From: an uncultured Alphaproteobacteria bacterium
GTDB taxonomy: Bacteria; Pseudomonadota; Alphaproteobacteria; Rhizobiales; Aestuariivirgaceae
Direction: 5' to 3'
DNA: 7,204 nt
Assembly (NCBI GenBank): GCA_937868035.1
Contig: CALMLK010000356.1
Span: forward strand, 1-7,204
This document shows positions 1-5,742 of this stretch, in pieces (position 1 is the first letter of the stretch; every line of letters begins with the position of its first letter). The translations under genes and the position numbers were made by a program. The notes below the pieces were generated by a model. It made no database searches. It had not been told where the DNA came from and worked only from the letters and a program-made list of their open reading frames with translations.

Positions 1-1118
1 GACACGTTGGTGAATGAGCCGCCTGTGTCGATGTTCGCCTGCGTGACGTTGTAGGTCACGGTATAGAGCCACGTCTCCGTATCCTGCACGATGCCGTCAC
101 TGTTCGTGTCGCCGGATGTAAGTGTGGGCCCCGATGTCGGCGTCAGCGTGGTGACCCCGAGCTTCAGGGTATCCGTAATCACAGGGCTGGTGAGTACCGC
201 CGTGCCGTTGTTGTCCACCGTGATCGTGTAGGTCAGGGTGCCGGGCGCGCTGATCGAACCCGCGCTCACCGCTTTCGAAATGGTGAAGTTGGGGTTGTCG
301 TTGTCGAAGATGGTGATGGTGGGCGGGGTTGCGCTGATGCCGGCATAGCCCGTGCCTGCTGCCGTGATGGTGGCAGGTGCGCAGGAATGCGTGCCTTCGG
401 CGGAGGCATCGTTGACCGCCGTCACCGTCACGGTCTGCGGCGTGGTGAAACTGGCTGCCGTGAACGTCAGAGTCGTCGGCGCAAAGGTGCACTGGGAAGC
501 GGGCGAACTCGCACCGATCGTGACAGTGACAGCCGAGCTGCCGGCTGGCGGGCTGACCGGGCGAACGGTGAAGGCCGCCGTGTCGCCACCCTCGGTCGAT
601 GTGGCATCCGTCACGGCAACGGAAAGTGCCGAAAGGCCCCAGCGCAGGGTGAACGTGCCTGTCGCACCGCTCGAATAGGTGTCGACCTGGAAACGATAGG
701 TGGTGCCGGAAATCGCATTGAAGGAGAGGAAGCTGCCGTAGTTGGCATTCACGGTGCTGTTGCAACCTGTCGTGTCGTCGTTGGTTCCAACCGCTGTCAG
801 GGCATTCACGGCAGAACCCGTATAGGCAGCCAGGGTCGTATCGGTGTTCGTCACCGTTTCAGAGGTAATGTTGCAGGTGCCGATGGTGAAAAGCCCGGAG
901 GCAGTCGCCGTCCACGAATACCAATCGGACGTGGTTGCACCACCGATGAAGTTGGGCTCACCCGTTTCACCCGTCATGCCGACGGTGGTTCCGGCAATAC
1001 TTCCCGACGAACCACTTAAGATTGTACCAGGGAACGTGTCGCTGGCCCATGCGCCACCGGCAGCAGCAAACAACGCCACCCAGATCGCCAACAGTCGTTT
1101 CAAAAACCACACGGACAT
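1..1118 (-). CDS. Secreted multidomain surface protein (PPC-like, Calx-beta-like and DUF11-type repeat), C-terminus beyond window
   Basis: My own translation of the minus strand gives 372 codons without a stop, from ATG at 1118 to the window edge. Residues 1-25 form a signal peptide (Lys7-Arg8, hydrophobic core, cleavage after AWA). Residues about 38-160 resemble the bacterial pre-peptidase C-terminal domain (GETGEPNFIGG, DWYSWTATASG, TTLAAYTGS, then GATGTFTLRW). Residues about 162-275 look like a Calx-beta or Ig-like sandwich (TEGGDTAAFTV near the start, TITIFDNDNP at the end). Residues 277 onward match DUF11/DUF7507-type surface repeats (TLTYTITVDNNG, then TETWLYTVTYNVTQANID) and include an EF-hand-like loop at 337-348. 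Cysteines fall at 82, 119, 210 and 246, possibly two disulfides. The protein is Thr/Ser/Asn/Gly rich, as expected for an exported adhesin-like protein. More repeats and an anchor probably lie outside the window. The ribosome binding site is weak. It is separated from rpsI by a terminator, so it probably has its own promoter. Ligand and function are unknown. Confidence 0.9.
   Translation of the reverse strand, partial: MSVWFLKRLLAIWVALFAAAGGAWASDTFPGTILSGSSGSIAGTTVGMTGETGEPNFIGGATTSDWYSWTATASGLFTIGTCNITSETVTNTDTTLAAYTGSAVNALTAVGTNDDTTGCNSTVNANYGSFLSFNAISGTTYRFQVDTYSSGATGTFTLRWGLSALSVAVTDATSTEGGDTAAFTVRPVSPPAGSSAVTVTIGASSPASQCTFAPTTLTFTAASFTTPQTVTVTAVNDASAEGTHSCAPATITAAGTGYAGISATPPTITIFDNDNPNFTISKAVSAGSISAPGTLTYTITVDNNGTAVLTSPVITDTLKLGVTTLTPTSGPTLTSGDTNSDGIVQDTETWLYTVTYNVTQANIDTGGSFTNV
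75..110 (-). other. EF-hand-like calcium-binding loop within the DUF11-type repeat
   Basis: Residues 337-348 of the surface protein read DTNSDGIVQDTE. This fits the canonical 12-residue EF-hand or dockerin loop: Asp at 1, Asn at 3, Asp at 5, Gly at 6, a hydrophobic residue at 8 and Glu at 12. Loops of this type recur in DUF7507/DUF11-type bacterial surface repeats just before an ETW motif, as here. Calcium binding that rigidifies the extracellular repeat is an inference from the motif. Confidence 0.65.
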
Positions 1119-1202
1119 CACACAAACCCAGAAAGCGGTAGCGTAAGCGGACGTGGTTAAAATTCCGCTATCACTCTTCTTCTGGTTGTACAGATGTGCC
1201 AA
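1119..1202 (-). promoter_or_regulatory. Intergenic leader of the surface protein gene; no clear promoter boxes
   Basis: This gap between the rpsI terminator and the surface-protein ATG must carry that gene's promoter if it is transcribed independently. It is more AT-rich than the flanking genes, with an AT-rich patch near 1157-1166. I could not find a convincing pair of -35 and -10 boxes at normal spacing. The bases just before the ATG (GGGTTTGTGTG) offer only a weak Shine-Dalgarno. Confidence 0.35.
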
Positions 1203-1234
1203 ATGCAAAAAGGCCGCCCTGGAAGGCGGCCTTT
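1203..1234 (-). terminator. Intrinsic terminator of the rplM-rpsI operon
   Basis: A perfect 10-bp inverted repeat (AAAGGCCGCC at 1209-1218, GGCGGCCTTT at 1225-1234) encloses a 6-nt loop. Read on the minus strand, the second arm ends in a run of five T followed by GCATTT. It begins 22 bp after the rpsI stop codon, the expected place for rho-independent termination. On the plus strand the stem is followed only by CGC, so it should act mainly on minus-strand transcripts. Confidence 0.88.
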
Positions 1235-1256
1235 CGCAACAGGTATGGGAAGCGGA

Positions 1257-1745
1257 TTAGCGCTTCGAGAACTGGAAGCGGCGACGGGCCTTGGCCCGGC
1301 CATACTTCTTGCGTTCCACCGAGCGGCTGTCGCGCGTGAGGAAGCCGCCCTTCTTGAGAGCCGAGCGCAGTTCCGGCTCGAAATTGGTGAGCGCACGGGC
1401 AAGGCCATGGCGCACCGCACCGGCCTGACCGGAAAGACCGCCACCCACGACGGTGCAGTCGATGTCCAGTTCGCTCAGGCGGTTCGACGTGACCAGCGGC
1501 TGCTGCACGATCATGCGCAGAACCGGGCGGGCGAAATACTGTTCGATCGTCTTGCCGTTGACGGTGATCTTGCCCTTGCCGCGCTTCACCCAGACGCGCG
1601 AGGTGGCGTCCTTGCGGCGGCCGGTGGCATAGGCGCGGCCCTGCTTGTCGAGCTTGGGCTTGGCCGGCGTGACCGGAGCCGCGGCCGGCGCGGAGCCGAG
1701 GCCCATGGCCTGGCCCAGGTTGGCGAGTGTTGTTGCTTCAGCCAT
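1257..1745 (-). CDS. rpsI: 30S ribosomal protein S9 (uS9)
   Basis: Ribosomal protein S9 of the small subunit; in this family the C-terminal tail reaches the P-site tRNA. The product is 162 residues. After an Ala/Pro-rich N-terminal stretch (about 1-34), the core starts at [18 protein letters not shown] and continues with [31 protein letters not shown] and the basic tail [14 protein letters not shown]; the terminal Lys-Arg is the conserved tRNA-contacting end. The N-terminal extension explains the length compared with about 130 residues in E. coli and is usual for alphaproteobacteria. ATG at 1745 is chosen over an in-frame TTG two codons upstream, because an AAGGGG sequence lies about 10 bases before the ATG. 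It starts 6 bp after the rplM stop, so the two are co-transcribed, and a terminator follows the stop. Confidence 0.98.
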   Translation of the reverse strand: MAEATTLANLGQAMGLGSAPAAAPVTPAKPKLDKQGRAYATGRRKDATSRVWVKRGKGKITVNGKTIEQYFARPVLRMIVQQPLVTSNRLSELDIDCTVVGGGLSGQAGAVRHGLARALTNFEPELRSALKKGGFLTRDSRSVERKKYGRAKARRRFQFSKR

Positions 1746-1751
1746 GGTCAA

Positions 1752-2216
1752 TTAGCCCCTTGCAGAATTCTTGGCGTTCATGGCCTTCACGTCGAGCTTC
1801 ACAGGGTTCTGTGCCTCGTGCGGATGGGCGGCGCCCTTGTAGATGCGGAGATTTGTGAGCTGCTGGCGCTTCAGCGAAGCACCCGGCAGCATGCGGCGGA
1901 CAGCGGCTTCGAGCACACGGTCCGGATGCTTGCCATCGAGATAGTCCTTGGCGACCCGTTCCTTGATGCCGCCCGGGAAGCCCGTGTGCCAGTAGTACTT
2001 CTTCTGGTCGCGCTTCTTGCCCGTGAGCAGAACCTTCTCGCAGTTGATGACGATGATGTTGTCACCGCAATCCATGGAAGGCGTGAAGGTGGTCTTGTGC
2101 TTGCCGCGGAGGCGGTTGGCGATGACGGTGGCGAGACGGCCGACAACGAGGCCCTCCGCGTCGATCAGCACCCACTGCTTCTGGATGTCCGCAGCCTTTG
2201 CGGTATAGGTTTTCAT
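1752..2216 (-). CDS. rplM: 50S ribosomal protein L13 (uL13)
   Basis: Ribosomal protein L13, an early-assembling large-subunit protein, encoded directly before S9 as in most bacteria. The product is 154 residues, the usual alphaproteobacterial length. Family signatures are [16 protein letters not shown] near residues 15-30, [43 protein letters not shown], and [20 protein letters not shown] followed by the C-terminal [16 protein letters not shown] at 2216 ([15 protein letters not shown]) is the family start. The frame stays open upstream to an ATG at 2309, but that extension overlaps the apparent rplM promoter and matches nothing in L13, so it is rejected. The Shine-Dalgarno before 2216 is weak (AGAG). 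Confidence 0.98.
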   Translation of the reverse strand: MKTYTAKAADIQKQWVLIDAEGLVVGRLATVIANRLRGKHKTTFTPSMDCGDNIIVINCEKVLLTGKKRDQKKYYWHTGFPGGIKERVAKDYLDGKHPDRVLEAAVRRMLPGASLKRQQLTNLRIYKGAAHPHEAQNPVKLDVKAMNAKNSARG

Positions 2217-2285
2217 CTCTGGAACTTTCAAAGTGGCCGGAAAACGAGAGACGCCATCTATGACAATGGCGCCTGTTCGCCGCGG

Positions 2286-2314
2286 CTGATAGTCGAGGGC
2301 CCCCGCCATGTCAA
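2286..2314 (-). promoter_or_regulatory. Sigma70-type promoter of rplM-rpsI
   Basis: On the minus strand a perfect TTGACA -35 box (2309-2314) is followed by a 17-bp spacer and TATCAG (2286-2291) as the -10 box. Transcription would start near 2279, giving a leader of about 63 nt before the rplM ATG. A near-consensus promoter fits a highly expressed ribosomal operon. The boxes are visible; activity is inferred. Confidence 0.6.
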
Positions 2315-2348
2315 CGGAAAGCGGCGTAAACAGGCCTTTTTTCTGTGT

Positions 2349-2362
2349 GGTAACATGTTACC
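2349..2362. promoter_or_regulatory. Perfect 14-bp palindrome, probable operator
   Basis: GGTAACATGTTACC is identical to its own reverse complement and has no loop, so it looks like a site for a dimeric regulator rather than an RNA hairpin. It lies in the 240-bp divergent region, about 95 bp upstream of the secreted-protein ATG at 2457 and about 35 bp upstream of the rplM -35 box. I cannot name the regulator. Confidence 0.5.
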
Positions 2363-2369
2363 TGAGCGG

Positions 2370-2397
2370 TTTACATTTTCACCGAAAACACTGTCAA
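2370..2397 (-). promoter_or_regulatory. Second minus-strand promoter candidate upstream of rplM
   Basis: A second TTGACA (2392-2397) lies 16 bp from TGTAAA (2370-2375) on the minus strand. Its start point would fall at about 2363, at the edge of the 14-bp palindrome, so a protein bound there could block it. This could be a distal, regulated promoter of the ribosomal operon. It is weaker evidence than the proximal promoter because the -10 box is poor. Confidence 0.3.
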
Positions 2398-2456
2398 TGC
2401 CACTGGCACCCCGCCGCGTTGTCGCCTATCCTCCCCGCCGAATGGGAGATGGGCTC

Positions 2457-3317
2457 ATGCGTTCCGTGGGCTGCAAGGCCGGTCTGACAGGTGTGGCGTT
2501 GCTCGTCGCGTGGGGCATGATCCCGGCGGCTTTTGCCCGTATTCCGGCTTCCACAGACCTCGTGCCCCTGCCCCCCAGCTATTGGGATGAATTCGTGTCA
2601 CCGGACGAATCGGTGGCGCAGCAGACCCCCGCCGCCACGCCCGCGCCGGTTGTACCTGCTCCGGCATCGCCGCCCGCTACCACGACACCGCCCGCTGCAC
2701 CGGCCACGGCACCGCCCGCCGCCACTCCTCCTGCCACGGCAGCCCCCGCGGCTCAGCCTGCGACCCCTCCGGAAGCACCGGCACCTGGTGCCGCCCAGCA
2801 GGAACCGACACCGGATGATGTGCTTCCTGATCTCTCGCCAGAAGGCCAGGAAGGGTTCAGCGTTGGCGAAATCCCGACGGTCGAGGTGGTGGAACTGACG
2901 CCCGATACCGCTCGCAAGGCCATGGATGCTTATGTGCCTGTCCACGACAAGTACAAGGACGCGCCGTTGGAGAACTATGAGAACCTCCAGGACTTCGTGG
3001 ACCAGGACGCCCAGGGCAAGGCCTTCGAGGCTGACATCAAGAGCTTCGGCTTCGGCACGGCGAATGAGTGGAACACCACCATCACCACCGTCGGCTTCGC
3101 CTACACCAACCTCCTCGACGACCAGACGGCCGATCTCAAGCAGCAGATCGAAGAAGTGAAGAACGACACGGAAATGGCACAGGACATGCGCGACCGCATG
3201 GTTCAGGCCCTGAGCGCCATGATCCCCTCGGACAACAACCGCAAGGTCGTGGACGAGATGATGAAGGATCCGGTCTACGCCGAAAAACTCAAGATGCTCG
3301 AGACCGAAGAGGAATGA
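2457..3317 (+). CDS. Secreted Pro/Ala-rich hypothetical protein with conserved helical C-terminal domain
   Basis: The product is 286 residues and of unknown function. ATG at 2457 is chosen because GGGAGA (2444-2449) lies 7 nt upstream and the first 27 residues then form a good signal peptide (Arg2, Lys7, hydrophobic core, cleavage after AFA). In-frame ATGs at 2397 and 2442 would bury that signal behind an Arg-rich stretch. Residues about 57-119 are a low-complexity Pro/Ala/Thr linker, typical of periplasmic proteins that span or reach through the envelope. Residues about 120-150 are acidic. Residues 150-286 form a mostly helical domain with ENLQDFVDQDAQGKAFEADI, GFGTANEWNTTITTVGFAY and a charged Glu/Lys C-terminus. 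I recall similar exported hypotheticals beside the L13/S9 genes in other Hyphomicrobiales. Its stop overlaps the crotonase start (ATGA), so it heads the operon. A periplasmic location is inferred. Confidence 0.85.
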   Translation: MRSVGCKAGLTGVALLVAWGMIPAAFARIPASTDLVPLPPSYWDEFVSPDESVAQQTPAATPAPVVPAPASPPATTTPPAAPATAPPAATPPATAAPAAQPATPPEAPAPGAAQQEPTPDDVLPDLSPEGQEGFSVGEIPTVEVVELTPDTARKAMDAYVPVHDKYKDAPLENYENLQDFVDQDAQGKAFEADIKSFGFGTANEWNTTITTVGFAYTNLLDDQTADLKQQIEEVKNDTEMAQDMRDRMVQALSAMIPSDNNRKVVDEMMKDPVYAEKLKMLETEEE

Positions 3318-4105
3318 CCACGCACCTGCGCATGGCGCGGGAAGGCGAAGTACTTCGCCTCACGCTGAACGACACGCCGACGCGCAACTCCCTCTCGGAA
3401 GTGATGATGGCCGAACTTCAGTCCGCGCTGGACGACGCGGAGGGAGACCACGCCGTCGGTGCCATCATCATTGCAGCGGCGGGCGACGTCTACTCTGCAG
3501 GTCACAATCTGAAACAACTCACGGCCCACCGCGCCGATGCCGACAAGGGCGAAGCCTATTTCGCTGCCCTCTTCGCCACATGCGCCCGGCTGATGACAAG
3601 CATCGCCCGCCACCGCTGCGCCGTGATCGCCGAGGTGGATGGCCTCGCCAGTGCCGCCGGTTGCCAGCTCGTCGCCACCTGCGACCTCGCCTACGGTTCT
3701 CCGCGCGCCAGATTCTGTACGCCCGGTGTGAACATCGGGCTGTTCTGCTCCACGCCCATGGTGGCGCTGTCGCGCAATGTGCCCGCCAAACATGCCATGG
3801 AAATGCTTCTGACCGGTGACGTGATGAACGCCGATTTCGCCGCGCGCGTCGGACTGCTGAATGCCATCGTCCCGCAGAACGAATTGACAGCGCACGTCTC
3901 GGCACTGGCACAGCGCATCGCCGGAAAATCCCAATCCGCCATCACCTATGGCAAGCGCGCCTTCCACGAACAACGCGCCATGCCGCTGGAGGATGCCTAC
4001 GCCTTCACGGCCACGGTAATGACTCGCAACATGCTCGACGGCGCCGCCTGCGAAGGCCTGGATGCCTTCATCAGCAAGCGCAAGCCGCACTGGCCGCCGC
4101 TGTGA
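3314..4105 (+). CDS. Enoyl-CoA hydratase/isomerase family protein, ECHDC3-like
   Basis: A 263-residue crotonase-fold protein. Crotonases bind acyl-CoA thioesters and stabilise an oxyanion with two backbone NH groups. The first loop is visible as YSAGHNLKQL and the second as DGLASAAGCQLVATCDLA. PGVNIGLFCSTPMVALSRN and KHAMEMLLTGDVMNADFAA are hallmarks of the ECHDC3 subgroup (named from the human mitochondrial protein). Aligned with rat enoyl-CoA hydratase, catalytic Glu144 is Gln118 and catalytic Glu164 is Gly138, with the 20-residue spacing preserved, so classical water addition to an enoyl-CoA is unlikely. The true reaction is unknown. ATG at 3314 overlaps the upstream stop by 4 bp. An open frame runs further upstream, but it only shadows the preceding gene. 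The stop overlaps the next gene as GTGA. Confidence 0.93.
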   Translation: MTTHLRMAREGEVLRLTLNDTPTRNSLSEVMMAELQSALDDAEGDHAVGAIIIAAAGDVYSAGHNLKQLTAHRADADKGEAYFAALFATCARLMTSIARHRCAVIAEVDGLASAAGCQLVATCDLAYGSPRARFCTPGVNIGLFCSTPMVALSRNVPAKHAMEMLLTGDVMNADFAARVGLLNAIVPQNELTAHVSALAQRIAGKSQSAITYGKRAFHEQRAMPLEDAYAFTATVMTRNMLDGAACEGLDAFISKRKPHWPPL

Positions 4106-4551
4106 CCGAGCCTCATCCGCCGCGCCTCAACTTTGTGACCCTCGGTGTGCGCGACCTCGCGGTGTCCCGGTCGTTCTATGAAAGTCTCGGCCTCACACCC
4201 CACGCCATGGGGAACGACTCCGTCGCCTTTTTCGATATCAATGGCACCGTTCTCGCTCTCTTCGGCCACGACAACCTCGCCGCCGATGCCGGGCTTGCAC
4301 CAACCCCGCCGCCCGCCTTCCGGGGCGTGAGCCTGGCCTGGAATGCCACAAGCGACAGCGAGGCCGACGCCATCTTTGCACACGCGCTGGCCTGCGGCGC
4401 GCTTGCAGTGAAGCAGCCGCACAAGGTCTTCTGGGGCGGTTATTCAGGATACTTCGCTGATCCCGATGGCCATCTCTGGGAAGTGGCGCACAATCCCTTC
4501 ATCACCATTGACAGCAACGGTCACGTCATTCTGCCGGCAACACCCCAATGA
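4102..4551 (+). CDS. VOC family (glyoxalase/dioxygenase-fold) protein
   Basis: A 149-residue vicinal-oxygen-chelate protein built from two paired beta-alpha-beta-beta-beta modules. The first module begins LNFVTLGVRDLAVSRSFYES. The second ends in the family signature GYSGYFADPDGHLWEVAHNP. The C-terminal Glu127 of the metal site is present, but the usual first His is Phe11 and the start of the second module (RGVSLAWN) has no His. The glyoxalase I metal set is therefore incomplete and a metal-dependent reaction cannot be assumed. GTG at 4102 is the only start that keeps the first beta strand. There is no clear Shine-Dalgarno, but the codon overlaps the crotonase stop (GTGA), suggesting translation by coupling. 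The 3' end overlaps the next gene as ATGA. Substrate is unknown. Confidence 0.88.
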   Translation: MTEPHPPRLNFVTLGVRDLAVSRSFYESLGLTPHAMGNDSVAFFDINGTVLALFGHDNLAADAGLAPTPPPAFRGVSLAWNATSDSEADAIFAHALACGALAVKQPHKVFWGGYSGYFADPDGHLWEVAHNPFITIDSNGHVILPATPQ

Positions 4552-5081
4552 ACCGCGACAGCTACAGCCCCGACTACATCCGGTCCATCCTCCAGGAGGT
4601 GAAGACGATTGCCTTGGTTGGCGCATCCGCCAACACGGTGCGCCCCTCCTATCTCGTCACCAAGTATCTGATCGACAAAGGCTACACCGTCCATCCCGTG
4701 AACCCGGGCCTTGCGGGCCAGGACTTGCTGGGCCGCAAGGTCTACGCAACGCTTGCCGACATTCCCGGCCCCATCGACATGGTCGACATCTTCCGCAATG
4801 CCGATGCGGCCGCCGCCATCGTGGATGAGGCACTGGCCCTGCCCGAGAAACCGAAGGTGATCTGGATGCAGTTGCAGGTGCGCAATGATGCCGCGGCCGC
4901 CAAGGCCGAGGCCGCCGGGCTGAAAGTCGTCATGAACCGCTGCCCCAAGATGGAATATGGCAAGCTCTCGGGCGAATGGGGTTGGGTCGGCGGCGATCCC
5001 GGCTTCATTTCGTCGCGCCGCCAGCAATTGCACGAGAGCGGACGCATGCAAAGCCTGGGACTCGGTGTAAAGAAGACGTAG
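4548..5081 (+). CDS. CoA-binding domain protein (YccU-like)
   Basis: A 177-residue single-domain Rossmann protein of the CoA_binding family, the fold seen in the alpha subunit of succinyl-CoA synthetase. The nucleotide loop is IALVGASANTVRPSY (residues 21-35), followed by GYTVHPVNPG and a late VVMNRCPKMEY motif (128-137) with Cys132, typical of YccU-like proteins. E. coli YccU is about 137 residues; the extra length here is a C-terminal tail of about 40 residues (GEWGWVGGDPGFISSRRQQL onward). No catalytic residues are known for the family. It starts inside the VOC stop codon (ATGA) with no clear ribosome binding site, so translation is probably coupled. CoA-binding proteins beside O-acetylhomoserine sulfhydrylase genes are, as I recall, frequent in alphaproteobacteria; the functional link is unproven. 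Confidence 0.9.
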   Translation: MNRDSYSPDYIRSILQEVKTIALVGASANTVRPSYLVTKYLIDKGYTVHPVNPGLAGQDLLGRKVYATLADIPGPIDMVDIFRNADAAAAIVDEALALPEKPKVIWMQLQVRNDAAAAKAEAAGLKVVMNRCPKMEYGKLSGEWGWVGGDPGFISSRRQQLHESGRMQSLGLGVKKT

Positions 5082-5129
5082 CGCATCACCGGGAACTGGC
5101 GCCGCGCCGCCGCAACAATCGAGACGACC

Positions 5130-5684
5130 ATGACGACAGCACCTGCCCTGCCTTCCGCCAAATACACCAACGTGGCCATTGCGCTTCACTGGATCATCGC
5201 GCTGCTGGTCCTGTTCCTGCTCTTTCCGGGCGAGGATTTCATCAAGGTGCATCGCGGCGAATCTCTCGCGGGCTGGCAGCCCACGGCCCACGCGTCGCTG
5301 GGCGTTCTCGTTCTCATCCTGAGCCTCGTGCGCATCGCCTGGCGGATCAGCCACCCTGCGCCGCCGCTGCCGTCCATGCCGGGCTGGCAGGTGAAGGCCA
5401 CCGCGGCACTGCACGGCATGCTCTATCTGCTCACGCTTCTCATTCCGCTCTTCGGCTGGATGGCCCTCGCCCCCTATGGCGCCGAACGCCTGTACCCCGA
5501 GGCCATCTCCTTCTTCAAACTCTTCCCGCTGGATGTCTGGCCAAACCTGGGGGAATGGACGGGCGAGTTGCATGAACTGACGGGCACCCTCGCCGAAATC
5601 CTTATTGCGCTTCATGTGCTGGCCGCCCTCAAGCACCAGTTCATCGACAAGGACGGCCTGATGCGGCGCATGATGTTCCGCTGA
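5130..5684 (+). CDS. Cytochrome b561 family membrane protein
   Basis: A 184-residue inner-membrane diheme cytochrome b of the bacterial b561 (CybB) family, which moves electrons from quinol or other donors. Four hydrophobic segments are visible at about 15-32, 54-72, 95-114 and 148-167. Probable axial heme ligands are His20 (ALHW), His54 (AHASLG), His148 (LHELTG) and His162 (ALHVLAALKH); the 14-residue gap between the last two equals that in E. coli CybB. The C-terminal H-x-F-I-D-K-D-G-L-x-R-R-M signature is also present. A hydrophilic loop of about 30 residues precedes the fourth segment. The start is ATG at 5130, with a weak GAG six bases upstream. It lies 48 bp after the CoA-binding gene on the same strand. 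The electron donor and acceptor cannot be read from sequence; superoxide:quinone reduction is known only for E. coli CybB. Confidence 0.92.
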   Translation: MTTAPALPSAKYTNVAIALHWIIALLVLFLLFPGEDFIKVHRGESLAGWQPTAHASLGVLVLILSLVRIAWRISHPAPPLPSMPGWQVKATAALHGMLYLLTLLIPLFGWMALAPYGAERLYPEAISFFKLFPLDVWPNLGEWTGELHELTGTLAEILIALHVLAALKHQFIDKDGLMRRMMFR

Positions 5685-5689
5685 ACACA

Positions 5690-5699
5690 ATTGCGCAAT
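5690..5699. promoter_or_regulatory. 10-bp palindrome in the metY leader with weak promoter-like elements
   Basis: The 58-bp gap before metY contains the perfect palindrome ATTGCGCAAT. TTGCGC (5691-5696) followed 17 bp later by TAGTTT (5714-5719) would make a weak sigma70-type promoter, which the palindrome overlaps. This could allow metY to be expressed apart from the upstream genes. The palindrome is short and may be chance. I saw no SAM riboswitch in this gap. Confidence 0.3.
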
Positions 5700-5742
5700 C
5701 GGCGCAGGCGTTCTAGTTTTGCGGCACATGATGGAGGATCAC

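Noticed and set aside
97..765. Minus-strand open frame of about 222 codons, rich in His, Arg and Cys
   Set aside because: It is an alternative frame of the surface-protein gene. Its composition is unlike a real protein, while the frame from 1118 has a signal peptide and recognisable domains.
352..1146. Plus-strand open frames at 352-678, 387-1019 and 844-1146
   Set aside because: All are antisense to the surface-protein gene, show no family signature, and overlap each other; the Val/Thr-rich look of one mirrors the Thr/Val-rich sense protein.
1180..1208. TGGCAC on the minus strand resembling a sigma54 -24 box
   Set aside because: At the required spacing the -12 element lacks the invariant GC, so it does not fit a sigma54 promoter.
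2217..2309. N-terminal extension of L13 from ATG at 2309
   Set aside because: The extra 31 residues match nothing in L13 and contain the likely -35 and -10 boxes of the rplM promoter.
3275..4090. 271-codon minus-strand open frame opposite the crotonase gene
   Set aside because: Antisense shadow of a gene with unmistakable crotonase motifs; no domain recognised.
4521..5729. 402-codon minus-strand open frame
   Set aside because: Antisense to the CoA-binding and cytochrome b561 genes, both of which have clear family motifs on the plus strand; its sequence is low-quality and His/Arg/Gly rich.
5685..5742. SAM-responsive riboswitch upstream of metY
   Set aside because: The gap is only 58 bp and shows none of the conserved SAM-II-type blocks I would expect.
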